From the NCBI RefSeq assembly GCF_014280935.1, contig NZ_JACLZI010000043.1, forward strand, positions 1 to 33,285: a DNA stretch of 33,285 nt, in the 5' to 3' direction. A model generated the notes under the pieces. The model saw only the letters and a program-made list of their open reading frames with translations, was not told the DNA's origin and made no database searches. Shown one piece after another: positions 16,646-25,194 of the stretch. The stretch comes from Aquibacillus kalidii. Lineage in GTDB: Bacteria > Bacillota > Bacilli > Bacillales > Amphibacillaceae. The position numbers and the translations under genes are program-made. Position 1 is the first letter of the stretch, and every line of letters begins with the position of its first letter.

Positions 16646-17821
16646 TTAATGAATAATATCTACTTCTAGAAACTTCTCAATTGCAAAAGCTGCTACACCG
16701 AGAGCGGTTGAATGCGTGGTAAGTTGTGTAAAGTTGATATTTAAATTATGCAAGTGTTGTTTTAAAGCAAAGTTATAAATTCGGTTGAAAAGTTTTGGTT
16801 GTATCCACTTTTGAGCAGTAGCAATTCGATTACCAATAATGATTTGATCTGGGTTAAATGTATTGACAATGTTTGTAATGCCAACACCTAGGTATTCACC
16901 AATTTCTTCAAATAGTTGAACAATTTGATTATTTGAATCAGCGTGTTCAACAAGAAAGTCAAAGGAAAGTTCTTGCCCTTCTGGGGGAACAAGATTCAGT
17001 TGCTTTGCTTTTCTTATCAATGCTTGTTCAGAGGCATAAAGCTCCCAACATCCTTTATTTCCACATCGACAATCCAGACCACTAGCTTCAATGGTCATAT
17101 GTCCCATCTCACCTGAGAATCCACTACTACCTTTATATAGGTTGCGGTTCAGAACTAGTCCAACTCCAATCCCAACACCAACACTTACGTACACGATATT
17201 TTCAAAGGACTGTCCCACACCAAATTTACTTTCCCCGTAAGCACCAGCATTTGCTTCGTTTTCTACAATCACCGGTAATTCATATTTATTTTCAATTACT
17301 TGTTTAAGTTTGATTTGTTTCCAATTTAAATTTGGAGCGAGGAGAACCTCTCCTTCGTTATTTACAATTCCGGGTACACCAATTCCTATACCAATTATCC
17401 CATAAGGGCTTTCAGGTACAGAGGCTATTAATGGATCGATGATGTGAAATAATTGATTAACGATTTCTTCATAAGATAAATCATCAAAACTTACACGTTC
17501 TTCCTGAATAATTTCACCATTTAGGTCTGTTAGAATCCCAAGAAGGTAATTAACACCTAAATCAATTCCGATAGAGTAGCCTGCTAGCTGATTAAATAGC
17601 AGCATGACAGGTCGTCTGCCACCACTAGATTCACCGGGACCAGATTCATAAATAAGGTTTTCATTTAGTAATTCACTTACTAAAGAAGAGACTGTTCCTT
17701 TATTTAGTCCAGTAGTTTGGGCTACATCTGCACGTGAAATAGGGGACTTATTTTTAATAATTTCTAAAACTAAGGTTTTATTTTCCTTTTTTACTACATG
17801 TTGATTCCATGTTTGATTCAT
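16646..17821 (-). CDS. xylR: xylose repressor XylR (ROK family)
   Basis: A 391-residue ROK-family regulator. A winged helix-turn-helix occupies about residues 15-60 (SRADVAQTTGLNKGTVSSLVSELL). It is followed by an actin-like ROK domain with GIDLGVNYLLGILTDLNG (85-102), PVIVENEANAGAYGE (183-197) and the zinc motif HM...CRCGNKGCWE (His241, Cys251, Cys253, Cys258). In Bacillus XylR, xylose releases the protein from its operator. It is divergent from xylA, and the xylO palindrome covers promoter elements of both, implying autoregulation. The ATG at 17821 has only a weak ribosome site (GAGAGTGAG about 9-17 bases upstream), which may keep levels low. Length is normal for XylR. Confidence 0.95.
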   Translation of the reverse strand: MNQTWNQHVVKKENKTLVLEIIKNKSPISRADVAQTTGLNKGTVSSLVSELLNENLIYESGPGESSGGRRPVMLLFNQLAGYSIGIDLGVNYLLGILTDLNGEIIQEERVSFDDLSYEEIVNQLFHIIDPLIASVPESPYGIIGIGIGVPGIVNNEGEVLLAPNLNWKQIKLKQVIENKYELPVIVENEANAGAYGESKFGVGQSFENIVYVSVGVGIGVGLVLNRNLYKGSSGFSGEMGHMTIEASGLDCRCGNKGCWELYASEQALIRKAKQLNLVPPEGQELSFDFLVEHADSNNQIVQLFEEIGEYLGVGITNIVNTFNPDQIIIGNRIATAQKWIQPKLFNRIYNFALKQHLHNLNINFTQLTTHSTALGVAAFAIEKFLEVDIIH

Positions 17822-17865
17822 TTATGATCAACTCACTCTCATCTTAACGGATATTAATTTATGTT

Positions 17866-17894
17866 ATCATAAACTTAGTTTATTGAGTAGACAA
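17866..17894 (-). promoter_or_regulatory. xylR promoter
   Basis: On the minus strand TTGTCT (17894-17889), 17 bases, TATGAT (17871-17866). It overlaps the xylO palindrome and the xylA -35 on the other strand. Confidence 0.7.
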
Positions 17895-17902
17895 ACTAAG
17901 TT
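17872..17902. promoter_or_regulatory. xylO operator for XylR
   Basis: Perfect inverted arms AACTTAGTTT (17872-17881) and AAACTAAGTT (17893-17902) with an 11-base centre. The TTAGTTT/AAACTAA arms match known Bacillus xyl operators. It covers the spacer of the xylR promoter and the -35 of the xylA promoter, so bound XylR should shut both. Confidence 0.88.
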
Positions 17903-17916
17903 GGGGTTGTTATAAT
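17888..17916 (+). promoter_or_regulatory. xylA promoter with extended -10
   Basis: TAGACA (17888-17893), 17 bases, TATAAT (17911-17916), with TGT just before the -10. This is a near-consensus promoter that would be strong when not repressed by XylR. Confidence 0.82.
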
Positions 17917-17959
17917 TAACGCATAAAGTTAAGTAAAAAGAAAAAGTGGAGGGATTTAC

Positions 17960-19282
17960 ATGGGTCATTTTGAAAACGTTAACAAAATTAAGTATGAAGG
18001 TCCAGATTCGACAAACCCTTTTGCATTTAAATTTTACAATCCAAAAGAAAAAATTAATGGAAAAACGATGGAAGAATATTTACGATTTGGTGTGGCTTAC
18101 TGGCATACTTTTACAGCTGATGGTTCTGATCCATTTGGTTCAGGAACGATGCTACGTACATGGGATAAATTTAAAGGGATGGATTTAGCTAAGGCAAGAG
18201 TCGAAGCAGCGTTTGAGTTTTTTGAAAAACTGGGTGTTCCATATTTTTGTTTCCATGATGTTGATATTGCTCCAGAAGGTAGTACATTAAAAGAATCCAA
18301 TCAAAATTTAGATATAATTGTAGCAATGATCAAAGATTATATGAAAGATAGTAAAGTGAAGTTGCTTTGGAATACAGCTAATAACTTTACTAACCCACGC
18401 TTTGTTCACGGAGCAGCATCTTCCAGTAATGCAGATGTGTTTGCTTATTCTGCTGCTAAAGTGAAAAAGCAATTAGAAATTGGAAAAGAGTTAGGTGGGG
18501 AGAACTATGTATTCTGGGGTGGACGTGAAGGATACGAAACACTACTAAATACAGATCTAAAATTAGAACAAGATAACCTTGGGCGTTTCTTCCATATGGC
18601 AGTAGACTACGCAAAAGAGATTGGCTTTGATGCGCAATTCCTTATCGAGCCCAAACCAAAAGAACCAACAACACATCAATATGATTATGATGTAGCAACT
18701 GCTCATGCGTTTTTACAAAGCTACGGTCTTCAGGATTATTTCAAATTTAACATTGAAGCAAACCATGCTACGCTTGCTGGACATACATTTGAACATGAGC
18801 TTCGTTATGCTAGAGTCAACGGCATGCTTGGGTCAGTTGATGCTAACCAAGGGGATCCATTACTTGGATGGGATACGGATGAGTTCCCAACAGACCTGTA
18901 CTCTACCACTCTAGCAATGTATGAAATTATAAAAAATGGTGGTTTAGGATCAGGTGGATTAAACTTTGATGCAAAAGTTAGAAGAGGCTCATTTGAACAG
19001 GATGATCTTTTCCATGCGCATATTGCAGGTATGGACGCATTCGCGATTGGATATAAAGTAGCCAATCAGCTAGTGGAAGATAAAGTGTTGGATAGTATAG
19101 TAGAGGATCGTTATTCTAGTTATAGAAGTGGAATTGGTAAAGATATTGTAGAAGGAAAAGCAGATTTTAAGAAGTTAGAGGATCATGCACTGGGCTTAAC
19201 TGATATTGCAAATATTTCAGGCCGTTTAGAGAGAATCAAAGCAACGATAAATCAATATCTACTAAGAGCTTACACTATGTGA
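17960..19282 (+). CDS. xylA: xylose isomerase
   Basis: A 440-residue class II xylose isomerase converting D-xylose to D-xylulose, with two divalent metals. Visible blocks are the catalytic histidine in [11 protein letters not shown] (His99), WGGREGYE (186-193), the metal-binding [17 protein letters not shown] (Glu230, Lys232), [18 protein letters not shown] and [20 protein letters not shown]. Length is typical of class II enzymes. The start ATG has GTGGAGGGA upstream. A perfect cre site lies within codons 4-9. It is the first gene of xylAB; a stable hairpin separates it from xylB. Induction by xylose through XylR and glucose repression through CcpA are predicted. Confidence 0.98.
   Translation: MGHFENVNKIKYEGPDSTNPFAFKFYNPKEKINGKTMEEYLRFGVAYWHTFTADGSDPFGSGTMLRTWDKFKGMDLAKARVEAAFEFFEKLGVPYFCFHDVDIAPEGSTLKESNQNLDIIVAMIKDYMKDSKVKLLWNTANNFTNPRFVHGAASSSNADVFAYSAAKVKKQLEIGKELGGENYVFWGGREGYETLLNTDLKLEQDNLGRFFHMAVDYAKEIGFDAQFLIEPKPKEPTTHQYDYDVATAHAFLQSYGLQDYFKFNIEANHATLAGHTFEHELRYARVNGMLGSVDANQGDPLLGWDTDEFPTDLYSTTLAMYEIIKNGGLGSGGLNFDAKVRRGSFEQDDLFHAHIAGMDAFAIGYKVANQLVEDKVLDSIVEDRYSSYRSGIGKDIVEGKADFKKLEDHALGLTDIANISGRLERIKATINQYLLRAYTM
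17971..17984 (+). promoter_or_regulatory. cre site (CcpA) inside the xylA start
   Basis: TGAAAACGTTAACA matches TGWNANCGNTNWCA at all 14 positions and is centred about 18 bases after the xylA start codon. B. subtilis also has its xyl cre inside xylA, an arrangement typical of roadblock repression. Confidence 0.88.
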
Positions 19283-19312
19283 GTGAAAGCTAGCAGTATG
19301 GCAATTCTCAGG

Positions 19313-19342
19313 TACCCCCACTTAATAAGGTAAGTGGGGGTA
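19313..19342 (+). terminator. Stem-loop between xylA and xylB (no T-run)
   Basis: A perfect 11-bp GC-rich stem, TACCCCCACTT (19313-19323) with AAGTGGGGGTA (19332-19342), followed by TTGAAC rather than a T-run. It is more likely an mRNA 3'-end stabiliser or processing barrier than a true terminator, and would raise xylA output over xylB. Confidence 0.6.
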
Positions 19343-19343
19343 T

Positions 19344-19369
19344 TGAACTAACTTAGTACTTTTAGTTCA
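19344..19369. promoter_or_regulatory. xylO-like palindrome upstream of xylB
   Basis: TGAACTAA (19344-19351), a 10-base centre, TTAGTTCA (19362-19369). The CTAA/TTAG core is shared with xylO, so a second, weaker XylR site is possible. No clear promoter accompanies it. Confidence 0.45.
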
Positions 19370-19397
19370 TTTAAACTTATGAATTGAGGTGTTCAAT

Positions 19398-20897
19398 TTG
19401 AAATACGTAATTGGTGTTGATCTTGGAACAAGTGCTGTAAAGCTCTTGTTAGTAAATAAACTTGGTGAAGTTGTACATGAAGTTTCGAAATCTTATCCAT
19501 TAATACAGGAGAAAACGGGATATAGTGAACAAGATCCAGAGGAATGGGTTAGACAAACAACTGAAGGAATAAAAGAGCTTATTTCAACCTCTAATGTTAA
19601 CGCAGATGATATAGAAGGGATGAGCTTTTCAGGGCAAATGCACGGATTGGTATTGCTTGATGAAAATAATGATGTATTACGGAATGCAATATTATGGAAT
19701 GATACACGTACTACTCAACAATGCGAAGAGATTTACAAAAAAGTTGGAAAGGAAAGGTTTATATCTATCACTAAAAATTTGGCTTTGGAGGGCTTTACCT
19801 TACCAAAAATTTTATGGGTAAAGGAAAATGAACCTGAACTATTTGCTAAAGTGAAATTATTTGTCTTACCTAAAGATTATTTGCGTTATCGAATTACTGG
19901 TAATCTAGAAATGGAATATTCAGATGCTGCAGGAACGAGTTTACTAGATATAAGTGCCAAACAATGGAGCGAAGAAATATGTAAGCTTTTAGAAATAAAC
20001 ATGGCGATCTGTCCACCACTAGTTAATTCCTATGATAATGTTGGTAAAATTACACCTTCATTTGCATTGCAAACGGGTTTAGCAGAATCAACAGACGTTT
20101 TTGCAGGTGGCGCCGATAATGCATGTGGTGCAATCGGATCAGGGATTTTAACAGAAGGAAAGACCTTTGCAAGTATTGGAACGTCAGGTGTCGTTCTTTC
20201 TTATGAAGAAAATGGTGACAAAGATTACAAAGGGAAAGTACATTACTTTAACCATAGTGCACCAGATGCCTATTATTCAATGGGGGTAACGCTATCTGCA
20301 GGGCATAGCTTGGAATGGTTCAAAAACGTTTTTGCAGAAGGGGAAGATTTTGAAACGTTATTAAGTGAAATTGACAACGTTCCTGTCGGTTCGAACGGTT
20401 TATTATTTACACCGTACCTAGTAGGAGAAAGAACTCCCCATGCGGATTCTTCTATTCGAGCAAGCTTTATTGGGATGGACAGTTCGCATAAGAGAAGAGA
20501 TTTTGCGCGTGCTGTTATAGAAGGAATCACCTTTTCTTTAAATGAGTCAATCGAGATCTTTAGGGAAAATGGCAAAATCATAGAAACGATTTATTCAATC
20601 GGTGGGGGTGCTAAAAACGAGGCGTGGCTCCAAATGCAAGCAGATATTTTTAACGCTACGATTGTAAAACTTAATAGTGAGCAAGGTCCTGGAATGGGTG
20701 CTGCTATGTTAGCGGCATTTGGAATAGGATGGTATCCTTCTTTAGAAGCATGTGCTGCTAAATTTCTTCAGGAAGCAGAAACCTATCAACCAATACTTAG
20801 CAATGTGGAAAAATATCATAGTTTATTCCGAATTTATAAACGAGTATATGGGCAAACGGCCGATATCAACAAGGAATTAATGCATTTTCGGAGCTAG
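19398..20897 (+). CDS. xylB: xylulokinase
   Basis: A 499-residue FGGY-family kinase phosphorylating D-xylulose to xylulose 5-phosphate, feeding the pentose phosphate pathway. The N-terminal ATPase motif is VIGVDLGTSAVK (4-15), the substrate block is SFSGQMHGLVLLD (76-88), and the catalytic aspartate is Asp240 in FAGGADNACGAIGSG. Near the C-terminus is the ATP-site stretch IYSIGGGAKNEAWLQMQADI. I chose TTG at 19398, which has TGAGGTG about 6 bases upstream and gives the length of Bacillus XylB. A GTG at 19389 is in frame but overlaps that ribosome site. It is probably transcribed through the stem-loop from xylA. Confidence 0.96.
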   Translation: MKYVIGVDLGTSAVKLLLVNKLGEVVHEVSKSYPLIQEKTGYSEQDPEEWVRQTTEGIKELISTSNVNADDIEGMSFSGQMHGLVLLDENNDVLRNAILWNDTRTTQQCEEIYKKVGKERFISITKNLALEGFTLPKILWVKENEPELFAKVKLFVLPKDYLRYRITGNLEMEYSDAAGTSLLDISAKQWSEEICKLLEINMAICPPLVNSYDNVGKITPSFALQTGLAESTDVFAGGADNACGAIGSGILTEGKTFASIGTSGVVLSYEENGDKDYKGKVHYFNHSAPDAYYSMGVTLSAGHSLEWFKNVFAEGEDFETLLSEIDNVPVGSNGLLFTPYLVGERTPHADSSIRASFIGMDSSHKRRDFARAVIEGITFSLNESIEIFRENGKIIETIYSIGGGAKNEAWLQMQADIFNATIVKLNSEQGPGMGAAMLAAFGIGWYPSLEACAAKFLQEAETYQPILSNVEKYHSLFRIYKRVYGQTADINKELMHFRS

Positions 20898-20920
20898 TAA
20901 ATTTATAAAACAGGAATTTT

Positions 20921-20990
20921 GGGTCGCGATTATAGATGCTAATAATAACAGGTTTCTAAGATGTCTATAATCTTGCACGGCCCCTTTTTT
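20921..20990 (+). terminator. Rho-independent terminator after xylB
   Basis: GATTATAGA (20928-20936) pairs with TCTATAATC (20964-20972), extended by GGG with the CCC of CGGCCCC, followed by a TTTTTT run at 20985-20990. The loop is long. Confidence 0.8.
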
Positions 20991-21067
20991 CTGTCCCCAT
21001 TTTAGCTATCTAATTATTCAAAAATGTAAGAACCCCTTAAAAATTATCTTCAAAAGTCGTCCATCAT

Positions 21068-21087
21068 TGAAAGCGTTAACATATAAT
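21068..21087 (+). promoter_or_regulatory. cre site fused to the -10 of the two-component operon
   Basis: TGAAAGCGTTAACA (21068-21081) matches the cre consensus at all 14 positions and is followed directly by TATAAT (21082-21087), the likely -10. The -35 region is poor. CcpA bound here would directly exclude polymerase. Confidence 0.82.
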
Positions 21088-21128
21088 AGGTAAGCAAGGT
21101 CATTTTGTTTAAGTGAGGATGAAGGCAA

Positions 21129-22883
21129 TTGTGGAAACTAGTAAAAAAGTGGAATACTCTACGCAATCAGATATTAGTAGTTTTCTTATTTGTTATGCTC
21201 ATAGTCCTGTTGATCGTGAGTGTTCTAACTTTAAGCCAAGTATCTTCACTGCTTAAAAAAAATGCTGAGAAACAAGTTCAACAAGTAGCAGCAGAGGCTA
21301 GCGGTAGGGTAGAAACCTTATATGATCAAATTAATATGGCATCTAACCTGATTATTACGAATGCAGAAGTGCAAAGAACATTAGGGAAGGAATATGAAAC
21401 AAACCATATTGAATTTAGTGAACGGCAGCGTCTAATGGAAGTGGTTAGTACGATCCAAGCAAACACTGATGGCATATTTTCCTTTGAATTATATTCTAAT
21501 GGCTTAGACCGAGTCCTTCCTCTTGACGACTCAAATTTAAGAACTCGAGTTAGTTCTAGTTGGATTAGGCAAGCTTTCTATGCAAAAGGAAAACTAGTGC
21601 TAATTGGACAAGATCCTAGTAATTCTGACTACCTTTTAGCTATTCGCAGAGTTAATTTACTAGATCACCATTTCTCCCATGGCGGCTATTTGCTAATAAG
21701 TATTTATAAACACTATTTTGATTTTGTTAACACCTCTATAACGGATCAGACGAATCAATTTACAATATTAACGGATAAAATGAAAAATTCAATCATATCA
21801 AACTATGATGCTCCGTTAGAGCCTATTTTCAAAGGTAATAAATCAGTAGTAAATATAAAGAATGATGAATACATCGTTACGAAACAAGAATCTAAGGTGA
21901 CGGGTTGGACTGTTTTGATTTTGACACCAGTTAATGTTTTAACAGAAGGAATTGCTGTTATACGAATGGGAATTATTTTTTCTGGTTTAGTAGGTTTAGT
22001 TATCTATTTAATTAGCTCGTTCGTACTGTCTAATATGATTACGCGCCCTATTATTAAATTAACCAACACAATGAGAAGAGCAAGCCAAGGTTCTTTAACC
22101 CTTAATCCATCGATAACGTCAGCCAATGAAATAAATGAATTAAATAGTACGTATAACCAACTGGTGAAAGAAACAAATCACTTGATTCAAATGGTTTATC
22201 AGAAAGAAATCACTCGAAGTAGGAGTGAATTGAAAGCACTTCAGGCACAAATAAACCCCCATTTTCTTTTTAATACCCTCGATGCATTGCATTGGTCATT
22301 AGAGGAAAATGAACAAGAGGAGCTAGCTGAACATGTAGTTGCGATGTCTAATTTATTTCGTTATACCATCAATAGCCATACGAACGATGACTGGGTCTAT
22401 ATGAAAGATGAGATGAGGCATATGGAGGATTATATGGAGATTATGCAGATGAGATTTGGTGAGAGGTTAAATTATCATTTATCGCTACCAGAAAAGTGGC
22501 GAGATGTGAAGATTCCTAAGTTGATAATCCAACCCCTCGTAGAAAATGCAGTAATCCATGGGGCGGGAAATAAATTAGGTAAGTGTATGGTTACAGTAAG
22601 AGTAGAACAATCTGAAAACAAAAACAGGCTAAGAATATTTGTGGAAGATGATGGGACAGGTATGGACGAAGAAAGACTAATTTATATTAGAAATTCCTTC
22701 GAAACAGGAGGTGTATCCTCCGCGAGTAATGGGACGGGTATGGCAATATCTAATGTTTACAGGCGACTAGACCTTTATTATAAGAAGAAAACGGAAGGAC
22801 TAATGATAAATAGTAAGGAGAACGAAGGGACGACCATTTCTTTTGAAATACCTATAGATGGGGGAGAGTTAGATGTACAATAA
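21129..22883 (+). CDS. YesM-type sensor histidine kinase (XynD-like)
   Basis: A 584-residue membrane sensor kinase. It has a membrane segment at about 14-36, an extracytoplasmic sensing region of some 240 residues (Cache-like), a second membrane segment at about 277-300, HAMP (about 300-355), the His_kinase domain with phospho-acceptor His378 in QAQINPHFLFNTLDALHW, and a HATPase with N-box PLVENAVIHG (469-478) and VEDDGTGMD. This is the YesM/LytS-like class that pairs with AraC-type regulators next to sugar importers. In Geobacillus the XynD/XynC pair senses xylo-oligosaccharides and drives xynEFG, so the same role is inferred. The TTG start follows GAAGG. It overlaps the regulator gene by 11 bases. 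Confidence 0.92.
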   Translation: MWKLVKKWNTLRNQILVVFLFVMLIVLLIVSVLTLSQVSSLLKKNAEKQVQQVAAEASGRVETLYDQINMASNLIITNAEVQRTLGKEYETNHIEFSERQRLMEVVSTIQANTDGIFSFELYSNGLDRVLPLDDSNLRTRVSSSWIRQAFYAKGKLVLIGQDPSNSDYLLAIRRVNLLDHHFSHGGYLLISIYKHYFDFVNTSITDQTNQFTILTDKMKNSIISNYDAPLEPIFKGNKSVVNIKNDEYIVTKQESKVTGWTVLILTPVNVLTEGIAVIRMGIIFSGLVGLVIYLISSFVLSNMITRPIIKLTNTMRRASQGSLTLNPSITSANEINELNSTYNQLVKETNHLIQMVYQKEITRSRSELKALQAQINPHFLFNTLDALHWSLEENEQEELAEHVVAMSNLFRYTINSHTNDDWVYMKDEMRHMEDYMEIMQMRFGERLNYHLSLPEKWRDVKIPKLIIQPLVENAVIHGAGNKLGKCMVTVRVEQSENKNRLRIFVEDDGTGMDEERLIYIRNSFETGGVSSASNGTGMAISNVYRRLDLYYKKKTEGLMINSKENEGTTISFEIPIDGGELDVQ

Positions 22884-23655
22884 AACAATATTGATTGTAG
22901 ATGATGAACCTCGCACCAGACAAGGCGTACAAAAGACTTTAGAGGCTTGGTCTGAGGGGAAATATCAAATTATTTCAGCAGCTAATGGGGAACAAGCAAT
23001 TGAATTAATGAAGCAACAAAGAATTCATATTTTAATAACGGATATAAGAATGCCTGAAATAACAGGTTTAAAACTGGTTGAAACAATAAAGGCCAACAAT
23101 TTTTCCCCTGTCGTTATCGTAATTTCTGCTTACTCTGAATTTGTATATGCACAAGAATCTCTCCGGCTGGGTGTAATCAATTACTTACTTAAACCAATTA
23201 GCAAACAAAAATTAATTAGTGCAGTAGAAGAAGCGATTAAGGTAGACGAAAATAAGGAAAGAGTGGGAATCATTGAAAAGGTAGTGGACAAAAAGTTATT
23301 GACAAATGCCCATAATCCCTCTACACGTGAGACGATACAAGAGGCGCTTTATTATATTGATAATCATTTACATAGTGAGATTTCGCAAAAGGAAGTAGCG
23401 GATTATGTGCACCTAAACCCAAGCTATTTTAGTGTCCTTTTTAAAGAGGAAGTAAAAGTAACGTTTAGTGAATACATCACTAGACGGAGAATTCAGCGCG
23501 CCAAAGAATTACTTATCGCAACTAAACTACCGATCGTAGATATTGCAGAAGAATCTGGTTATAAAACGGCCAAATACTTTATTAAAATTTTTAAAGAATA
23601 CGAGGGAATGACTCCTAGTGTATACCGTAAGAACAACAATGAAAGGGTTTTCTAA
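22873..23655 (+). CDS. YesN-type response regulator, REC + AraC HTH (XynC-like)
   Basis: A 260-residue response regulator. The receiver domain has an acid pocket Asp10-Asp11, phospho-acceptor Asp57 (ILITDIRMPE), Ser85 and Lys107 (LLKPIS). The C-terminal AraC-family double helix-turn-helix runs from about residue 155 to 255 (EISQKEVADYVHLNPSYFSVLFKEE; then VDIAEESGYKTAKYFIKIFKEYEGMTPSVYR). It lacks the long central domain of larger YesN proteins and so is a compact form. The ATG follows GGGGGAGAG inside the kinase gene's end. It is predicted to activate the adjacent importer genes; the palindrome at 23712 is a candidate target. Confidence 0.93.
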   Translation: MYNKTILIVDDEPRTRQGVQKTLEAWSEGKYQIISAANGEQAIELMKQQRIHILITDIRMPEITGLKLVETIKANNFSPVVIVISAYSEFVYAQESLRLGVINYLLKPISKQKLISAVEEAIKVDENKERVGIIEKVVDKKLLTNAHNPSTRETIQEALYYIDNHLHSEISQKEVADYVHLNPSYFSVLFKEEVKVTFSEYITRRRIQRAKELLIATKLPIVDIAEESGYKTAKYFIKIFKEYEGMTPSVYRKNNNERVF

Positions 23656-23661
23656 AAATAG

Positions 23662-23690
23662 TGGTACTTTACCAAATCGCAGTACCCTTT
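23662..23690 (+). terminator. Weak terminator after the response regulator
   Basis: GGTACT (23663-23668) pairs with AGTACC (23681-23686), followed by CTTTT. The short stem suggests partial termination before the importer operon. Confidence 0.5.
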
Positions 23691-23711
23691 TACGTTGTTA
23701 TAACTGGTGAT

Positions 23712-23737
23712 AGTATTTTAGATGTAAACAAAATACT
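23712..23737. promoter_or_regulatory. Palindrome upstream of the importer operon
   Basis: Perfect arms AGTATTTT (23712-23719) and AAAATACT (23730-23737) with a 10-base centre, about 30 bases before the start of the binding-protein gene. The 8-10-8 geometry equals the palindrome before xylB, but the arms differ. It may be an operator for the response regulator or another factor. Confidence 0.45.
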
Positions 23738-23766
23738 TAGTCAAATGACTTAAGGGGGTTATTTTA

Positions 23767-25110
23767 TTGTTTAATAAGAAAGCGCTAACACTGGTTTTTA
23801 CCCTAGTAATGCTATCATTTTTAGCTTTGGCTGGATGTTCTTCCTCCGGTTCTGATGAAGAGGCAAATGGCTCAAATGAATCCAGTGATTCAGGAGAATC
23901 TAGTGGGGAACAAGTAACAATTGATTTTATGCACTTATGGCCAGAGGGTAGTTCGAAAGCACAGTATACTATCGTTGATGACATCATTAAGTCTTATGAA
24001 AAAGAAAATCCAAATGTAAAGATTAAAACGGAAATTCTAGCAAATGAGCAATACAAGGATAAGATTAAAGTTTTAGCAGCATCAAATGAACTTCCTGATG
24101 TAGGTATTACATGGGCAGCGGGATATTTACAACCGTTTGTTGAGGGGAATATGTTTACACCTTTAGACGATATAATTGAAAGTGATTTCAAAGATTCGTT
24201 TGTATCAGGTACAACAGAAGCATTTGCTCTGGAAGACACAACGTACGGTTTACCGCTAGAATTAAATATTACACCGGTTTACTACAATAAAGAGATTTTT
24301 GAACAAAATAATTTAGAAGTACCTCAAACTTATGATGAGTTTTTAAATGTAGTTCAAACCTTAGTTGATAAGGGTATAACTCCAATTACGGTAGGAAATA
24401 AAGATGCATGGACAGGTTCCATGTGGTATATGTATCTAGCTGATCGCATTGGAGGACCATCAGCATTAAATAGTGCCATTGATCGTTCAGGTAGTTTTGA
24501 AGACGAAGCTTTAGTAAAAGCGGCAGAAGAAATTAAAAAATTAGTCGATATGGATGCGTTCGTTAAAGGATTTAACGGCCTTTCTAATGATGAAGCAAAG
24601 GGTTATTTCATGAATGAACAAGCAGCAATGTATTTAATGGCTACTTGGGAATTACCAAACTATACAACTAGCCCAGATGTTTCTGATGAATTTAAAGAAA
24701 AGGTTGGTTACTTTAAATTCCCTACTTACGATGGTGGAAAAGGAGACATTGATAGCTTTGTAGGTGGACCTGGGGTTGGGTTGTTTGTTGCTGAAGATTC
24801 ACAGGTGAAAGAGGAAGCGAAGAAATTTGTTTCTTATCTTGTAAAAGAATGGGGTAAACACTCTGTTACAGATGCTGGTGTAATTCCTGCAACGAAGGTT
24901 GATACATCAAACATAGACTTAGATCAAATGTACATTGATATTCTAGAAGATCTAAACAATGCGTCTAATCTAACGCTTTATGCTGACGTTCAAATGAGCC
25001 CAGGGGTTGCTCAAGTACACCTGGATATGATTCAAGCGTTATTTGGTGGCCAAGTATCACCAGAAGAGTTCGCTAAGAAACAAGAAGAAGCATTGGCTGA
25101 CGAAGAGTAA
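23767..25110 (+). CDS. sugar ABC transporter substrate-binding lipoprotein (probable xylo-oligosaccharide)
   Basis: A 447-residue extracellular solute-binding protein of family 1. The signal MFNKKALTLVFTLVMLSFLALAGC carries a lipobox with Cys24, then a Ser/Gly/Glu-rich linker to about residue 48. The binding domain starts VTIDFMHLWPEGSS, with GITWAAGYLQPFVE, YGLPLELNITPVYYNKEIFEQNNLEVPQTYDEF and a substrate-face stretch AMYLMATWELPNY. It captures sugar outside the membrane and delivers it to the two permeases downstream. Xylo-oligosaccharide specificity is inferred from the GH52, xyl and two-component neighbours. The TTG start has AAGGGGG upstream and a cre-like box lies in codons 4-8. No ATPase gene is in the window; a shared MsmX-type ATPase is likely. 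Confidence 0.92.
   Translation: MFNKKALTLVFTLVMLSFLALAGCSSSGSDEEANGSNESSDSGESSGEQVTIDFMHLWPEGSSKAQYTIVDDIIKSYEKENPNVKIKTEILANEQYKDKIKVLAASNELPDVGITWAAGYLQPFVEGNMFTPLDDIIESDFKDSFVSGTTEAFALEDTTYGLPLELNITPVYYNKEIFEQNNLEVPQTYDEFLNVVQTLVDKGITPITVGNKDAWTGSMWYMYLADRIGGPSALNSAIDRSGSFEDEALVKAAEEIKKLVDMDAFVKGFNGLSNDEAKGYFMNEQAAMYLMATWELPNYTTSPDVSDEFKEKVGYFKFPTYDGGKGDIDSFVGGPGVGLFVAEDSQVKEEAKKFVSYLVKEWGKHSVTDAGVIPATKVDTSNIDLDQMYIDILEDLNNASNLTLYADVQMSPGVAQVHLDMIQALFGGQVSPEEFAKKQEEALADEE
23777..23790 (+). promoter_or_regulatory. cre-like site at the start of the importer operon
   Basis: AGAAAGCGCTAACA matches the cre consensus at 13 of 14 positions (A for the first T) and lies in codons 4-8 of the binding-protein gene, the same kind of position as the xylA cre. 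Confidence 0.6.
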
Positions 25111-25134
25111 TCCTTTCGTATATTGTTTCTATTA

Positions 25135-25163
25135 AAGAGGGCATATAGCATATATGTCCTCTT
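25135..25163 (+). other. Intercistronic stem-loop after the binding-protein gene
   Basis: A 13-bp stem with one G-U pair (25135-25147 with 25151-25163) and loop GCA, with no strong T-run. Such hairpins after the binding-protein gene commonly protect its mRNA and limit read-through, giving more binding protein than permease. Confidence 0.6.
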
Positions 25164-25194
25164 CCTTATATAAGAGTGAAGGGAGCTTCGAATT

